A stretch of DNA of 64,000 bases, taken from Phytophthora hibernalis (taxonomy: Eukaryota > Oomycota > Peronosporomycetes > Peronosporales > Peronosporaceae). The DNA is taken from NCBI GenBank assembly GCA_012656075.1, contig JAAKBF010000354.1, forward strand, positions 310,001 through 374,000, read 5' to 3'. Made by a program: the position numbers and the translations under genes. Shown piece after piece: positions 33,754 through 44,352 of the stretch (position 1 is its first letter; each line of letters opens with the position of its first letter). The notes under the pieces are model-generated. The model was given only the letters and a program-made list of their open reading frames with translations, did not search any database and was not told where the DNA came from.

Positions 33754-35600
33754 TGGCCGCGTGGAAGTTCCAATCGGCGACCACCGAAACTGAAAATGGG
33801 CAGTGGGAATGGGGTTTTCTCTCTTGGGACGACTACAACGCACGGGCCGCCTGTGGCACAGGCGAAAGACTGCGGCGAACTTTTATCTCCACTCGAGTTT
33901 CGGCCAAGTTTCTTCCGGCAGGACCGGCAGGAAAAGAAGTGAAGCCCAGAGTGCACTGAGATTTTCGCCAACGCGAGAAGGGGGTCGTCCTCACAACGAA
34001 CTGAAGTGTGCTGTGAAGTGAGTCTCGAAGTGGATGGAAGCCGGCCCTTTGTCATGCAAAGCAGGTTGGACTGCAACACGTGAAATACTTTTCCCAGCGG
34101 TTGCCTCAACAAGCCTTACAAAACCAAGTCTGCTGCTTCGAGCCATAGACACGTCAAGTCGCCTCTCGCAACGCTTCGTATCCATGTAGCGTCGCGAATT
34201 CCATTGGCTAGCTGAACCCTATCCGTGGGATGAGCCACAGGGCACTATTGCAACATTTCACTCGCCATACAACTTGAATTTCAAGAAACAAAAACATTTG
34301 TTAACGTTACCTCAAAAACTATCGCCAAATTAAGCTACGAAAACCCAAACATGCTGAGCGCTGGAACTTGACAATGCTGCCGATGCAGGCGCTATGGATA
34401 CTATCGCTTTCAGAAGCAGTTACCTCTGACCGCAGATAGACAACCAGCAGGCAATGCATTCCGAGGGTGCTTGCAAATCTTGCCCGACGGCACTCGAACA
34501 CTTCGAGCCCGTTGTGTTGTGCTGGGCAGCGGACTCGACTTCCTTTGGCAAGGGTCCAAAGATTCGTCTACGCATGAGGAGCTATGGTTCACATCGTTGT
34601 CACGCGCTACTGCGTACGGGGGCCAATTTACATGTACGGCAATACCGATACCTTTTTCTTAATGGTGTTTGTTAGTAGTTTTTGCAGCACGGCAAAGACC
34701 ACCTTTTGGACGGTTGTTTTGTACAGCTTTTCATATACGAAATGCTAAGTTTCAATGAGTTCAAAATCGCTTTCCTCGTTGAAACGGAATTAAGCTTTCA
34801 GTTAGACAACCGTTGTTGGTACATTCTTTAGTAAGCGACAGTGGCAACTACACAGTCGCCTCCTCCATGTCTTCTAGACAGTCTACCAAGCACTTTCAGG
34901 CTGAAAGTTAGCGGTAAATGACACCTTCCGGGAAATCCGGGGCTTTAACTTACACATTTTCGCAGCACGACCGTCGAAATCGTGACCTCTAAAGCGAAAA
35001 ATTCAAGCGATTGCAGCCGCACAAATCACGAATAGCTTCGCGGCAGCAAAGAACTGCGAGGCCGCAGGCTTCCATTCTGCGCGTGTCTCCGCGACTTCTC
35101 CGATCTGGCCAGCCAGCTCGCCGGACTGGAATGGTGGTGATCGCAAGTCGCGAGGGGCACATCGCGGGCCGTGATCCACGGCCAAATCAAGGCTAAAGAG
35201 GCTGGAAGTGTTGCCACCAAACACTCCAAAGGAATGGAGTGACTCCACACGTTGCCCCGCCCTTCCTTCCACCGGCTTTCGCTCCGTTTCAAGATGCCGC
35301 GACGATCGCAACAGGAAAGTGCTCATAGCCGTTGCCGAAGTCAATGCACTAACTTCCGCAACGTCCGTCTCCGAGCATGTAACATGTTTTGCTGTCACAT
35401 CCATCTACGTGGCCGGTATTGGGACCGGCGGAAGCTCGGCAAAGCAAGCCAAGTTTCACATTACACTGTATCGCCAAAAACTAGCATTAGAACGCAAGTA
35501 ATCAAATATCACGGTAAGACAAATTTTACGTTAGCAATAATACAAACTTTCTGATAAATACCCTTGACGCACTCGCTTTGAGTCTACTCGTAGTCGTCTA
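33754..35600. other. Intergenic between KIX-like copies 1 and 2
   Basis: About 1.8 kb with scattered short ORFs on both strands and no motif. The part next to copy 1 (33754-33860) is likely its promoter and leader. No repeat shared with the other intergenic stretches was obvious by eye. Confidence 0.5.
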
Positions 35601-36101
35601 TTACATCGACAGCGCCGCGAAGTTCTCCGAAATCATGTTCTTGCGCTTCCGCAGCTGGATCAGGTTGCGGGACAAGTTTTGCACCCGTGTGCGTAGCGTG
35701 CTCTCGTTCAGGTAGTCCTCTCGTGAGGTGGCCGTGTTGAACATGAGGCGCTCGATCTTGACGGCCAGTTGGAACGTCTTGGAGTGCCAATCGATGTTCT
35801 CGGGCACTTGGGTGAGCACATCGTGTGGTGCGTGGTTGCTCAGCATCTGCTCGATCAGGACGACGTTATGCGTGCGCAGGCCCTGCACCGCTGCATCGTT
35901 TTCGCGCCAATTGGCACTGTAGCTGCTACTCGACGAGGAGTTCGGGCCGAAACCCGGGCCGGTCGGGACGCCGTACGGGGGTGCCTGGAATGGAATTGTC
36001 GGCTCTGTAGGGTTCACGCCGAAGAAATATTCTTCCTGCTTCATCTGATGCGTTGCGTCAGCGGTGCGGATACCTGGGAACGTTGGGGGTCCCGTGGTCA
36101 T
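35601..36101 (-). CDS. KIX-like domain protein, copy 2
   Basis: Intronless, 166 residues from the ATG at 36101. The N-terminal 75 residues are Pro/Gly/Ser-rich (a run of six Ser near residue 60). The conserved domain follows: NWRENDAAVQGLRTHNVVLI, EQMLSNHAPHDVLTQVPENI, DWHSKTFQLAVKIERLMFN, TATSREDYLNESTLRTRV and a basic LRKRKN end. It is closest to copy 1 in the domain and differs fully in the head. The frame is clean. The function is inferred to be protein-protein contact in transcription only if the KIX resemblance holds. Confidence 0.75.
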   Translation of the reverse strand: MTTGPPTFPGIRTADATHQMKQEEYFFGVNPTEPTIPFQAPPYGVPTGPGFGPNSSSSSSYSANWRENDAAVQGLRTHNVVLIEQMLSNHAPHDVLTQVPENIDWHSKTFQLAVKIERLMFNTATSREDYLNESTLRTRVQNLSRNLIQLRKRKNMISENFAALSM

Positions 36102-37524
36102 TTTTGTCTTAGAGACTTTGAGGTTGATGTGGTAGACGGAGCAAAGTGCAAAGTGACGAAAAGCAGCAACTTGGAGCTGACAGCCGCGGCGGCGTCACCT
36201 CCTTCGTTCTTCGCGGCCAAATGCAGAGTAAAGCAGACAGAGGGAGGATTCTCAGCGCTTGTGGCGCTGGAAAGCCCATGGAGCGTTTCCATTACCACGA
36301 TACTTTACGACGCATGTCCGTGCGGCACGTTTATCTTGTCTTTACTACGCGACCGCTGATTGATCGCCGAAGGGTTGCGTTAAACACGGCCATGAGCTAA
36401 TTCGTCGCCCTTCTCTTGACAAATCGTCGCTGGCGCGGCATTTTGCGGTGATCGAATCGCCAGAGACGAGGCTGAGACGCGCGCAATGGCGGAACTAAGC
36501 GCTGCTGTGGGCAGAACTTTACTTTTATCGCTACGTTCTCTTACCATGGCATCCGTGTGCAGCTCAGGATCTTAAAAGCGCGCTGCGAGAACGGATTTCT
36601 ACACTTTTTCCCGCTTTGGGGCTATTTCCTATCAAAATTTAAATCGTGCTTGCAGTTTGATAAAACTGACACCATGGCCGCATGGATGCGGGCTCAACGA
36701 AATCTAAGCAGACCCGATTCCGAATGCGTGTTGGTTCAGGCGAAGTCTCGGGCCTTCTCCGATCGCGTAGTGCGCGTCTTTAGTGGCTTCAAAACGAGAT
36801 AAACAGGGATAGGGGATGAATTGAAGTTAATTCACGATTGATCGACGTAAAACTGAATAGAATTATCACAATTCCTTTACTATTACACCGCTATCCACTG
36901 CGAATTGAGCAATTCTGTCCCATCACCCGAACTGTTCCACCGAGGTCTCGGCTCATGCTGCGTTGCTGGTAGAATTCGGCACCAGGTCGCCGCGACCGTC
37001 GCGCTGTGCAGTCATCGTATCTCATGATATTGATACTGGTTGTTGCCGCAGTACTGTTTTCAACATCATTCAACGTAGTTTGCCTCGCTCATGCGCGAGC
37101 GTTAAACCGTTCGTGTGTTGGCTGGAATCAAGCAAAGGTCACAAAGAACTCATGACAACAGCGTATTTAACCACTCCCGCTGCTGCTGCGAATCAAGTGG
37201 GTAACCATGGTCAATGGCTACCATGGTTTCGTGGGCGGCATACGCGGCAGGACGCAGGCTGAATACGGGCTCACCGAAACCCCTGTTTTCACATGTTTCG
37301 ATGGAAGGGCAGAACGACCGAAGTGACCTCGCGAGGTCGACGTCAACCGCTTTGGTTTACACAGCAATCACCTCATCTGCAAGCGCAGCGCGAACGAAAA
37401 ATAACGATGCACGCTGATTCGAGCGCGGTGGACTCGGTGGAGGTGCCGCTCGGAATATTGGCCCGAGGTGGAGTGGCGACTAAGGTTTTTGAAGTACTGA
37501 GTATGAATCACTTTGTAGTTTTTG
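36102..37524. other. Intergenic between KIX-like copies 2 and 3
   Basis: Nothing clear. A short plus frame at 37407-37568 (start MHADSSAVDSVEVPLGILAR) ends at the edge of the inverted-repeat arm and could be a first exon of a lost or truncated gene, but no second exon is seen. Confidence 0.45.
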
Positions 37525-39135
37525 CAGTTTACTTTCGATACCTAACTTATAATGATACAGTGCATTGATTCCTGGAGCGCTTGTCGACCCGCTCACTGCT
37601 TGCGTCGCATCGCCAAGAACGCTCGAGGCAAGCGCGCGTTGAACTTGGCCACATTCTTGCGCTTGCGCAGGTCGATGAGGCGGCGCGAGACTTTCAATAC
37701 GCGCGCTCGTAATGTCTTCTCGTCGAGGTAGCTTTCACGGGAGGAAGCGGCCTCGAAGATGAGGCGCTCCACCTTGAGTGCGAGCGTGAAGGTCTTGGCG
37801 TACCAGTTGGTGTTCTGCTCCACGTGCGTGAGCACCTCGTGCGGGCGGTGGTTGCGCAGCATGCGGTCGATGTTGACCACATTCTTCCAGCGCTGCGTGC
37901 GCAGGTCCTGGCCGATCTGCCGCCACGAGCAGTCGAAGTAGCGCACGTCGTCGTGTGAGGCGTCCACTGTGAGGCTCATGGTCTGGGTTTGTGTGTGTAA
38001 ATGTGCCTTTGGGGCTAAGGTCTTCGGTGACGGCGCCGATGTTGGACGGATGAGTCAAATTGAGGAATGCACTGCCCACCCGCCTGCTTTAAGTTTCTTG
38101 TCAAATGGGACGCATGTTGCCGCTTGAGCTATTCGTGCTTTTTGCGTCGCTCTGCGCCGAATTCGTAGCGTTTCTGGCCTGCGCGGACCGTTTTACTGGA
38201 GCGATGCGTGTCTATCAGAGGACGAATGAGCCCGAAAACCGAGAACTGACTTTGGGGATGGCGTGTTAAAAGCGAGCGGTGTGGTCATCGGCGCGTCTCA
38301 CTCGGACTCTGCTTCGCGCTGCCGCACAACTTGCAGATCACTATCATTGTGAGCGGTGGTGGAGCTGGTACTGTTGCTATAGCAATATGTAGCAGCTTCT
38401 GTCGTTCCTGTTTTGGCTGACCACAGCGATTTGGCAGCAATGCAGTCCTACCCGAAGCCTGTATGACGCGGATCGAGGCTGCATTTCTTACACCCGCAGT
38501 GGTTTACTGCAGCTTGCACTGGCAAATGAACCTCTCTCTAATTGAGGGTCTATAGGGGGTCTATATAGACCCTCCGATGTAGCAAAGACTCGGGCGTACA
38601 TCACCGTTGCTGCTGCTTTGGACGGAGCGCGTTACCGTTGGCGCAGCTTCGGGGAGAACTCGTGCAGCCGCAGCTGCTGTGGCGCAACAATCAGCCTAAC
38701 GTTAATAGAGTTTCTTTCGAGCGCGCACACTCGCCTGTGGGGATCCCATTTCACACAAGGCTGTCACCCCCAAAAGGCAACAGCCAGCACGTTTCAGTCC
38801 TGAAACGGTGATCCCGAATTTTCGTCCGTTTCGGCCACCAAACATATTACGCTAAATGAGACTTTGAACAGGATTTGCATGCCGCGATCGGATTTGGCGT
38901 TTGTTGAATTTCACGAGGCTTTCACAGCGCTGCCGGTCGACGCGTCTACGATGTTGATATCATTGATCAGGTGGAGCTGAGTCAATCACCCGTGCACAGC
39001 TTTGATTCCAAGGTTCGAGAATCCAGAATTCTCGATCCGGAGTTCCGGCAGATCCGCAAAAGACACGCACGGCGCGTCTCTCTCGAGCCTCGAACGCTGA
39101 GTTCTCGAGCCCCGATCTCGAGTCTGGAACCTGGT
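37525..39135. repeat. Left arm of a large inverted repeat
   Basis: From TTTCGATACCTAACTTATAA (about 37541) to about 39135 this stretch matches, on the opposite strand and in the same order, 47066-48800. Landmarks present in both arms include CACTGTATCATTATAAGTTA next to the gene end, the whole KIX-like gene, the GGCGCAGCTT / AAGCTGCGCC segment, TTCGTCCGTTTCGG, and AGACACGCACGGCGCGTCTC. The match is interrupted by indels, notably near 38940-38980. It includes copy 3 of the KIX-like family and its upstream region. Confidence 0.85.
37593..37979 (-). CDS. KIX-like domain protein, copy 3 (left arm)
   Basis: Intronless, 128 residues, ATG at 37979. It lacks the long disordered head: the domain starts almost at once (SWRQIGQDLRTQRWKNVVNI, DRMLRNHRPHEVLTHVEQN, NWYAKTFTLALKVERLIFE, AASSRESYLDEKTLRARV, LRKRKN) and a basic tail of about 20 residues follows. 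By my count it differs from copy 5 at 10 of 128 positions, seven of them in the last 20 residues. The frame is intact in both copies, so coding function has probably been kept since the duplication. Confidence 0.75.
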   Translation of the reverse strand: MSLTVDASHDDVRYFDCSWRQIGQDLRTQRWKNVVNIDRMLRNHRPHEVLTHVEQNTNWYAKTFTLALKVERLIFEAASSRESYLDEKTLRARVLKVSRRLIDLRKRKNVAKFNARLPRAFLAMRRKQ

Positions 39136-39691
39136 TGCGGTGACGGCCCCCGACGGAAACCGGGCATCCGTCGCTGGTCGATGGCGTGGTCGACAAGATT
39201 TCGTTGCCATTTACAGTGAAGGGAGGGTCGTTCTGGCCTTTGCTCTAGCGATGTCATGCGTGTTGTGGAGATACCTGTTCTTCTTTAGCGCAACGAGTAC
39301 TGTTCTTGATGAAAGTGCCTGTACTGAACGGGTTGCATCATAACACCCATTTGCATGACTGACGACGACCGTTTAACGGCGCCATCTTCCTTCCTCGTCA
39401 AACGCCACGATGACAAGTCAACTAACAACATTCATGTGTCCAAGACGAAAGGTTATAAATTATACTTCTTCACCTACTTATTGTATATCGTAAATACTAG
39501 CAAACTTTACTACTTGCTGGGTCGCTCGTTGAAGATATCGTCGCGATTCACTACTGTGGTGCCTTGTACTTAAGGCCAGCACCAGTGACGAGTGCTGCAT
39601 CTGCTGGGCAGAGGTCTCGCGACAGACACACAACAAAACCGCCGATAAGAAACCTGAAACGGCCTCGTCAGAATGGCAGCAAACCGACCAC
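39136..39691. other. Intergenic, nothing recognised
   Basis: AT-rich in its second half, with short ORFs on both strands. No motif or repeat found. Confidence 0.5.
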
Positions 39692-40140
39692 CTAGTAATG
39701 CTTGGTGATGCCTTCCACGGCTGCGTTCTTTCGCATGCGGATGCGCACAAGGTAGCGGCACAGGACTTTGACACGGCGGTGCAGCGTGTGCTCGTTCAGG
39801 TAGTCGGCGCGGGACTTGGCGGCCTTGAACATGAGACGCTCGATCTTGAGCGCGAGCTGGAAGGTCTTGGAGCGCCAGTCGGTGTTCTCTGGGACGTGGT
39901 TCAGTACGTCGTGTGGCTGGTGGTTGCGCAACAGGCGCTCGATGAGGACGACGTTGCCCGAGCGCAGGCGACGCATCTCGTCGTCGCCGGTTAGGCGCCA
40001 GTCTCCGCTTGCGTTGGAGGGGTACAGACTGATGACACGGTGGATGTTGGCATCACCGCATTGTTGCGCGTCGTCATGACGAACGAGTCGTTGTTCATTG
40101 GGAATCGCTGCAAACTCGGGACGCCCGGACGGTTGATCAT
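39692..40140 (-). CDS. KIX-like domain protein, copy 4 (one-base frame break)
   Basis: From the ATG at 40140 the N-terminal 45 residues (MINRPGVPSLQRF..., resembling the head of copy 1) run into a stop, while the domain (NVVLIERLLRNHQPHDVLNH, DWRSKTFQLALKIERLMFK, AAKSRADYLNEHTLHRRV) is open in the neighbouring frame down to 39692. The two readings meet at a run of four G (40019-40022, plus strand); five would join them. The domain frame is by itself open far upstream, to 40453, but that extension has no family resemblance. I take the gene as about 150 residues, with either an assembly error or a real frameshift. Confidence 0.65.
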
Positions 40141-42559
40141 GTTGGTGGACCCCGTGGTTACTTAGTGGAGTGCTTGGCGGTGGGTGGACGAATTTAAAAG
40201 TAAAACTCCAGAGGCTGGCAAATGTGAGAATGGGCTCTTCCTGCAACACCTCGAGTCTCTTGGAACACAAGTGCACAGTGTTCTGTCCAGAAATGCGGCC
40301 GCATAGTGCGGCCCATATTAACGTGTTTTTGAAGTTTTGCTTGACGCAAAAACCGACCTGAGTCGCAGACGGGACGTGCGTTTCTCTCGCGCCGGCGCCT
40401 TCCCATTGGCCGAGGCACCATTTAACGCGGGTTCGGGCTAAAAACGCACACACAGTTTGGTCCCCAAATTAGCTAGGAATTACAGAGCGGTTTTAACAAA
40501 ACCGCAGCGGAGTCCTGCCTACCAAAACATTGCCTCGCGATCTGATGCCAGTATTTTCAGTGTATTTGCGTGCGCTTTCCCACGCGACGGAGAAATACAA
40601 TGCACATGGGGTTTGGTTGCAGACACGCGCGCGGGCTGCCGAAGCGAGTGGAAGCCCTCAAATCTCCGCTCGCCATCTTCAGGAACAGACGACCGCTGTC
40701 TCGGTGTAGCGAGAGCCTCGCCAAAGGACCTCGACGCGAGGCTCTTTAGCATGGATTCCTCGAGTAGATCTTTGCTTGAGGTGCGATCACCGCCCCAGGA
40801 TCGAGGTTAACTGCTCTACAGCTTTTTTTCTTCACAAGATTGAGGCTCGGTGCCGCCTTCCAGCGAGCGTCCGACCTCAATGTCGGAGCGCTTCCCGAGC
40901 AGCCTACCAGCTGCTGGGGTGGCCGACTGCGAAGGCTTGCTGCACTATCCATGAGGCTGGAGGCAATTCGGCCCGAATTGCCGAATTTCGGGGCTGCATT
41001 GGGTGACGACCATAATTCGCGATGGATAAGATATTTCGAGCGGTGTCCACGTTGTATTCGCGCGTGTAAAGTGCGAGTGGAGCCACGAGTTACTTAATTG
41101 GCTTCTCACTCACTTTCTGCAGCACATTGTGCGACAGCAGCAATGGCAAGCACCAGGTCCAGCAAAACCTGCTTGTGGAACTTTCAAGGCCGTGCTGCTT
41201 CATTTGACGCGGAACCTCAACGACCTCACAAATCTCCGAACGCTTTGCCAAGATTTACTGTAAAGCACGGTGAGCGCCAAGTTCTCGCTGCGATTTAGCG
41301 GTGTTTTTAGATCGTTATTGAAAAAGAGCAATGCTGGGTGCTTGGGTTCTGTTGCTGCTTCGATACGTACTCGGAGTCACGCGTGTCTGGGACATTGTGA
41401 CCACAGAAACAATTTGCTGCAGATGGCAGTTAGCGAAGGAGGCAGCTTCAACGCCTGGTAAGGTTGCCCTCAACTGCAAGCTTCAGAAGAGTTCGGCAGT
41501 GAATCGCTACCGCTTGTTTGCCAGTTTGTTTTGTCCTGCTAGCTGAGACGCCCCAAAGTGCAAAACGCGGGCGCTGCCAATTGCTGTTTCTGTCGAGCGG
41601 AGCTGGTCGCCAGCCTGACGAACTGCAGTGAACTGCGTGGCGACAAAGCATGCAGACTCGGCATAAAACCCGCTGCGGATTTTGTGGCAGACACCGTTTG
41701 GAGTCTTCGTGGCTTTGCTGCGCTCGCTTCAACATCCAAGTACGTACGCGCCCCGCGAAAATCGGCATCAACCTGAAGGTGATCACTCGTGCTGCCTTCA
41801 TCGACTGGCCATCGTGCCGGCCTTGCATGCTCACGTGGGTGTACGGCCCTGCATTCAGGCGTTCGACACGGCACCTCGAGTGCCCGAATCACGCGGTGGA
41901 GGCAAAAACTGCGATCAAGGTCCAACGAAACGGCGATCCGCTTCCAATAGAGCGGTAAAAACAAGCAGGCGCTTCGTAAAACTCGATAAAAACAGTGTGA
42001 AGGCTCACGCACAGTAACCGGTAAAATGATGTTTCTCGATCTTCAAAGACTCGCTCACAAACGTCAAAGCTCACGCGCAGCAACAGGTACCGTAGATATC
42101 TGCGTTGAAGCTCTTTGCGAGCAGGCTGCAAACACTACCATACAATGCACGGCGAGCCCATGTATAATATCTACAGAAAAATAAAATGACTGGCATTCCA
42201 ATCTGCGCCGCGAGCGAGCTAACATTGCTCGTTGGAATTTATGCTCGCTCAATGCCGCTGCTGAGCAATACACATTCAGCACCTGACTCAAGACAGGATC
42301 CAGCAACTTTGCTGTCCAGCTCGTCAGGTCTTCGCGCGTCAATCGCCCCATTCGTATGCAGGTCCTTCAGTAGCTGTGAATGACGCAAAAATGCCTGCAA
42401 ATACTATTGATCGGTCAAATCATCAGCTTAACGTTATCGAGACAGTCGTCCACCTCTTGAAACACCTTTATCAACCAATCCGACCGCTCCATTTTCCACC
42501 AATCCAACAACAAACAGCCCCGCCAGTCAATTGCGACCGCTGAGACTATTGTATCAATC
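40141..42559. other. Intergenic, no gene recognised
   Basis: About 2.4 kb with many overlapping short ORFs, typical of GC-rich non-coding DNA. None has a motif. It contains the second copy of AGTCCTGCCTACCAA at about 40511. The last 150 bp should hold the helicase promoter. Confidence 0.5.
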
Positions 42560-44201
42560 ATGCTGGCGCTGCGGCTCCATGGGGCGTACACCGCCCACGC
42601 CTCACGCGCACGCTCGAGTCTTATAACCCAACATGCCAAACCTCTTGCAACCCCAAGTACCCGCTCATTCCAGTCGCTGGGGCTCAACTCGTCGCTCACC
42701 GATCGATTGACGCAAATGGGACTCGAGACCCCTACGTCCGCTCAGCGGAAGGCCATTCCGTCCATTCTAGCAGGTGAAGACGTGGTGGTGGCCGCTGAAA
42801 CAGGAGGCGGCAAGACGCTGAGCTTCGTACTGCCATTGGTGGAGCAGATACGACGCAACCCGCTGCCGCCCGCCGAGATGCGACTTCCGGCCGCACTCGT
42901 GCTCACCACGTCGCAGGAACTCGTGCGGCAGTTGGCTGCGGTGCTACATCAAGTGGACCCTGAGCTCGCGCGTCTCGCTGTGAGTTTGTCGTCCTCTAGA
43001 CAGACTTTGGGCCAGCATGGCAATCGCGCGTGCCCGGTAGTACTCGCCACACCCGGCGCTCTGCTGCGTGCCACCAAACCACGAGACTTCGCTTTCACGC
43101 AGATGGTGGTCGTAGATGAAGCTGATATGCTGCTCAGTGGAGGCTTCGAGAAGGAGACCAAGCAGGTCCTCGCGACCATCCGCAACCAACCCTTGCTGCG
43201 CTCGGAATTCAACAGCTGCACGGACCCAGAGCCCAAGGACCGAGAATTCACCGACGACGACTTCTCCGACGCTCGCACGCAGACTGTCTTCAGTGCAATA
43301 TCCTTTTTACGATTTGTTGGGGGTGATTGACTGTGGGTTGTTGGTATGCAAGGTTTTCCTTAACTGTGTGGGATGACGTGTGCTTTTTTTGTGGATCTGT
43401 ACGCAACGATTCCGGACTACGGCAAGAAATCTGTGCGCCACTACATCGACTACAAGTTCCCGTCAACTGTATTCGCTATTACCGAGGTACAGGCTTGCTT
43501 TCGTCAGAAATGGGTATGTGGTTTGAATCAACCCTTCGTTGGTTGAATTTGTAGGGATTCCACCGCACTCTGCCACAGTTGACGCTGGACGCGCATAACT
43601 TACAAGAGTTCATGGCGGAAGGCGACTTCGTGGACGAGCAGCATGCTCGCTGTGAACTGTTGTACCAGATTTTGACCTCCTCTGGAAGAAGTGCTGACAG
43701 AGGAGGTCAAGATGCTGACAGCGAAGCCTCAGCTGGTGAAAAGACGCTCGTTTTCACCAACTCGATTGCCAGTGCCGATGCGCTCTTCGACTTTTGGAGA
43801 GCGACAAGGGCATGAAGAACTGCGCGCTATACCACAAGGAGGTGGACCGACCGCAGCGTCAGAAGCTCTTGAAACGACTCGACAGCGAAGCCGACGCCGA
43901 TAAGGACCTCGTCGTTGTCTGCACGGACATTGCCGCTCGTGGTCTGGATACGACCAAGGTGGGCCACGTGGTTCAATTTGAGTTCGCTGGTGACGTTGTG
44001 AGCTACCTGCATCGCATCGGCCGCACAGGACGGGCAGGTACTTCCGGTATAGTGACGAGCATCGAGTCGTCCGAGAACTATCTCGTGTTGACGAAGATCC
44101 GCGAGGCCGGTTCGTCCACACTGCAGAACGCATTCAGTCGGAAGCGCAGCCTCCGCAAGAAGTTCAAGAAGGCCCGTCGCCCCAGCAACGACGACTATTA
44201 G
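42560..44201 (+). CDS. DEAD-box RNA helicase, probably mitochondrial (DDX28/RH39-like)
   Basis: Three exons (42560-43297, 43403-43486, 43555-44201) give about 489 residues. The head (MLALRLHGAYTAHASRARSS) is Arg/Ser/Ala-rich without acidic residues, like a mitochondrial presequence. Helicase motifs are in order: Q (PTSAQRKAIP), I (AAETGGGKT), Ia (TTSQELVRQL), Ib (ATPGALL), II (VVVDEADMLL), III (AAT, split by intron 1), IV (TLVFTNS), V (VCTDIAARGLDTT), VI (YLHRIGRTGRAG). A basic C-terminus (KKFKKARRPSNDDY) suits RNA binding. Intron 1 has AT-AC ends. A one-base loss at the T4 run 43792-43795 breaks the frame between motifs IV and V; five T restore it. Subfamily is tentative. Confidence 0.9.
43298..43402 (+). 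other. U12-type AT-AC intron in the helicase gene
   Basis: The intron starts ATATCCTTTTT (43298-), the exact minor-spliceosome donor consensus, and holds TTCCTTAAC (43356-43364), the exact U12 branch-site consensus. It ends CTGTAC (43402). Removing 105 nt joins FSA to ATIPDYGKK in frame and restores helicase motif III. No GT-AG pair gives this junction. The branch A to 3' end distance, about 39 nt, is longer than usual for U12 introns. Confidence 0.85.
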
Positions 44202-44352
44202 GCAGTGCTAGCGCTGCCCTGAATAGAGTATGCATCTCTACATCGCCATGAACTGCGTCCCCTCGCTGTGAAACCCCTGTCTTGTCGCCATTTGCAGCAA
44301 CTTCGGACAGAACCCAACGCAACCCCAAGATCCTACTACCTACCTCGCTGCT

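Noticed and set aside
40141..40453. Upstream extension of the KIX-like copy 4 frame
   Set aside because: Open by chance; it has no resemblance to sister heads, whereas the neighbouring frame from 40140 does.
43298..43330. Read-through end of the first helicase exon
   Set aside because: The residues after FSA come from the AT-AC intron and do not fit helicase motif III.
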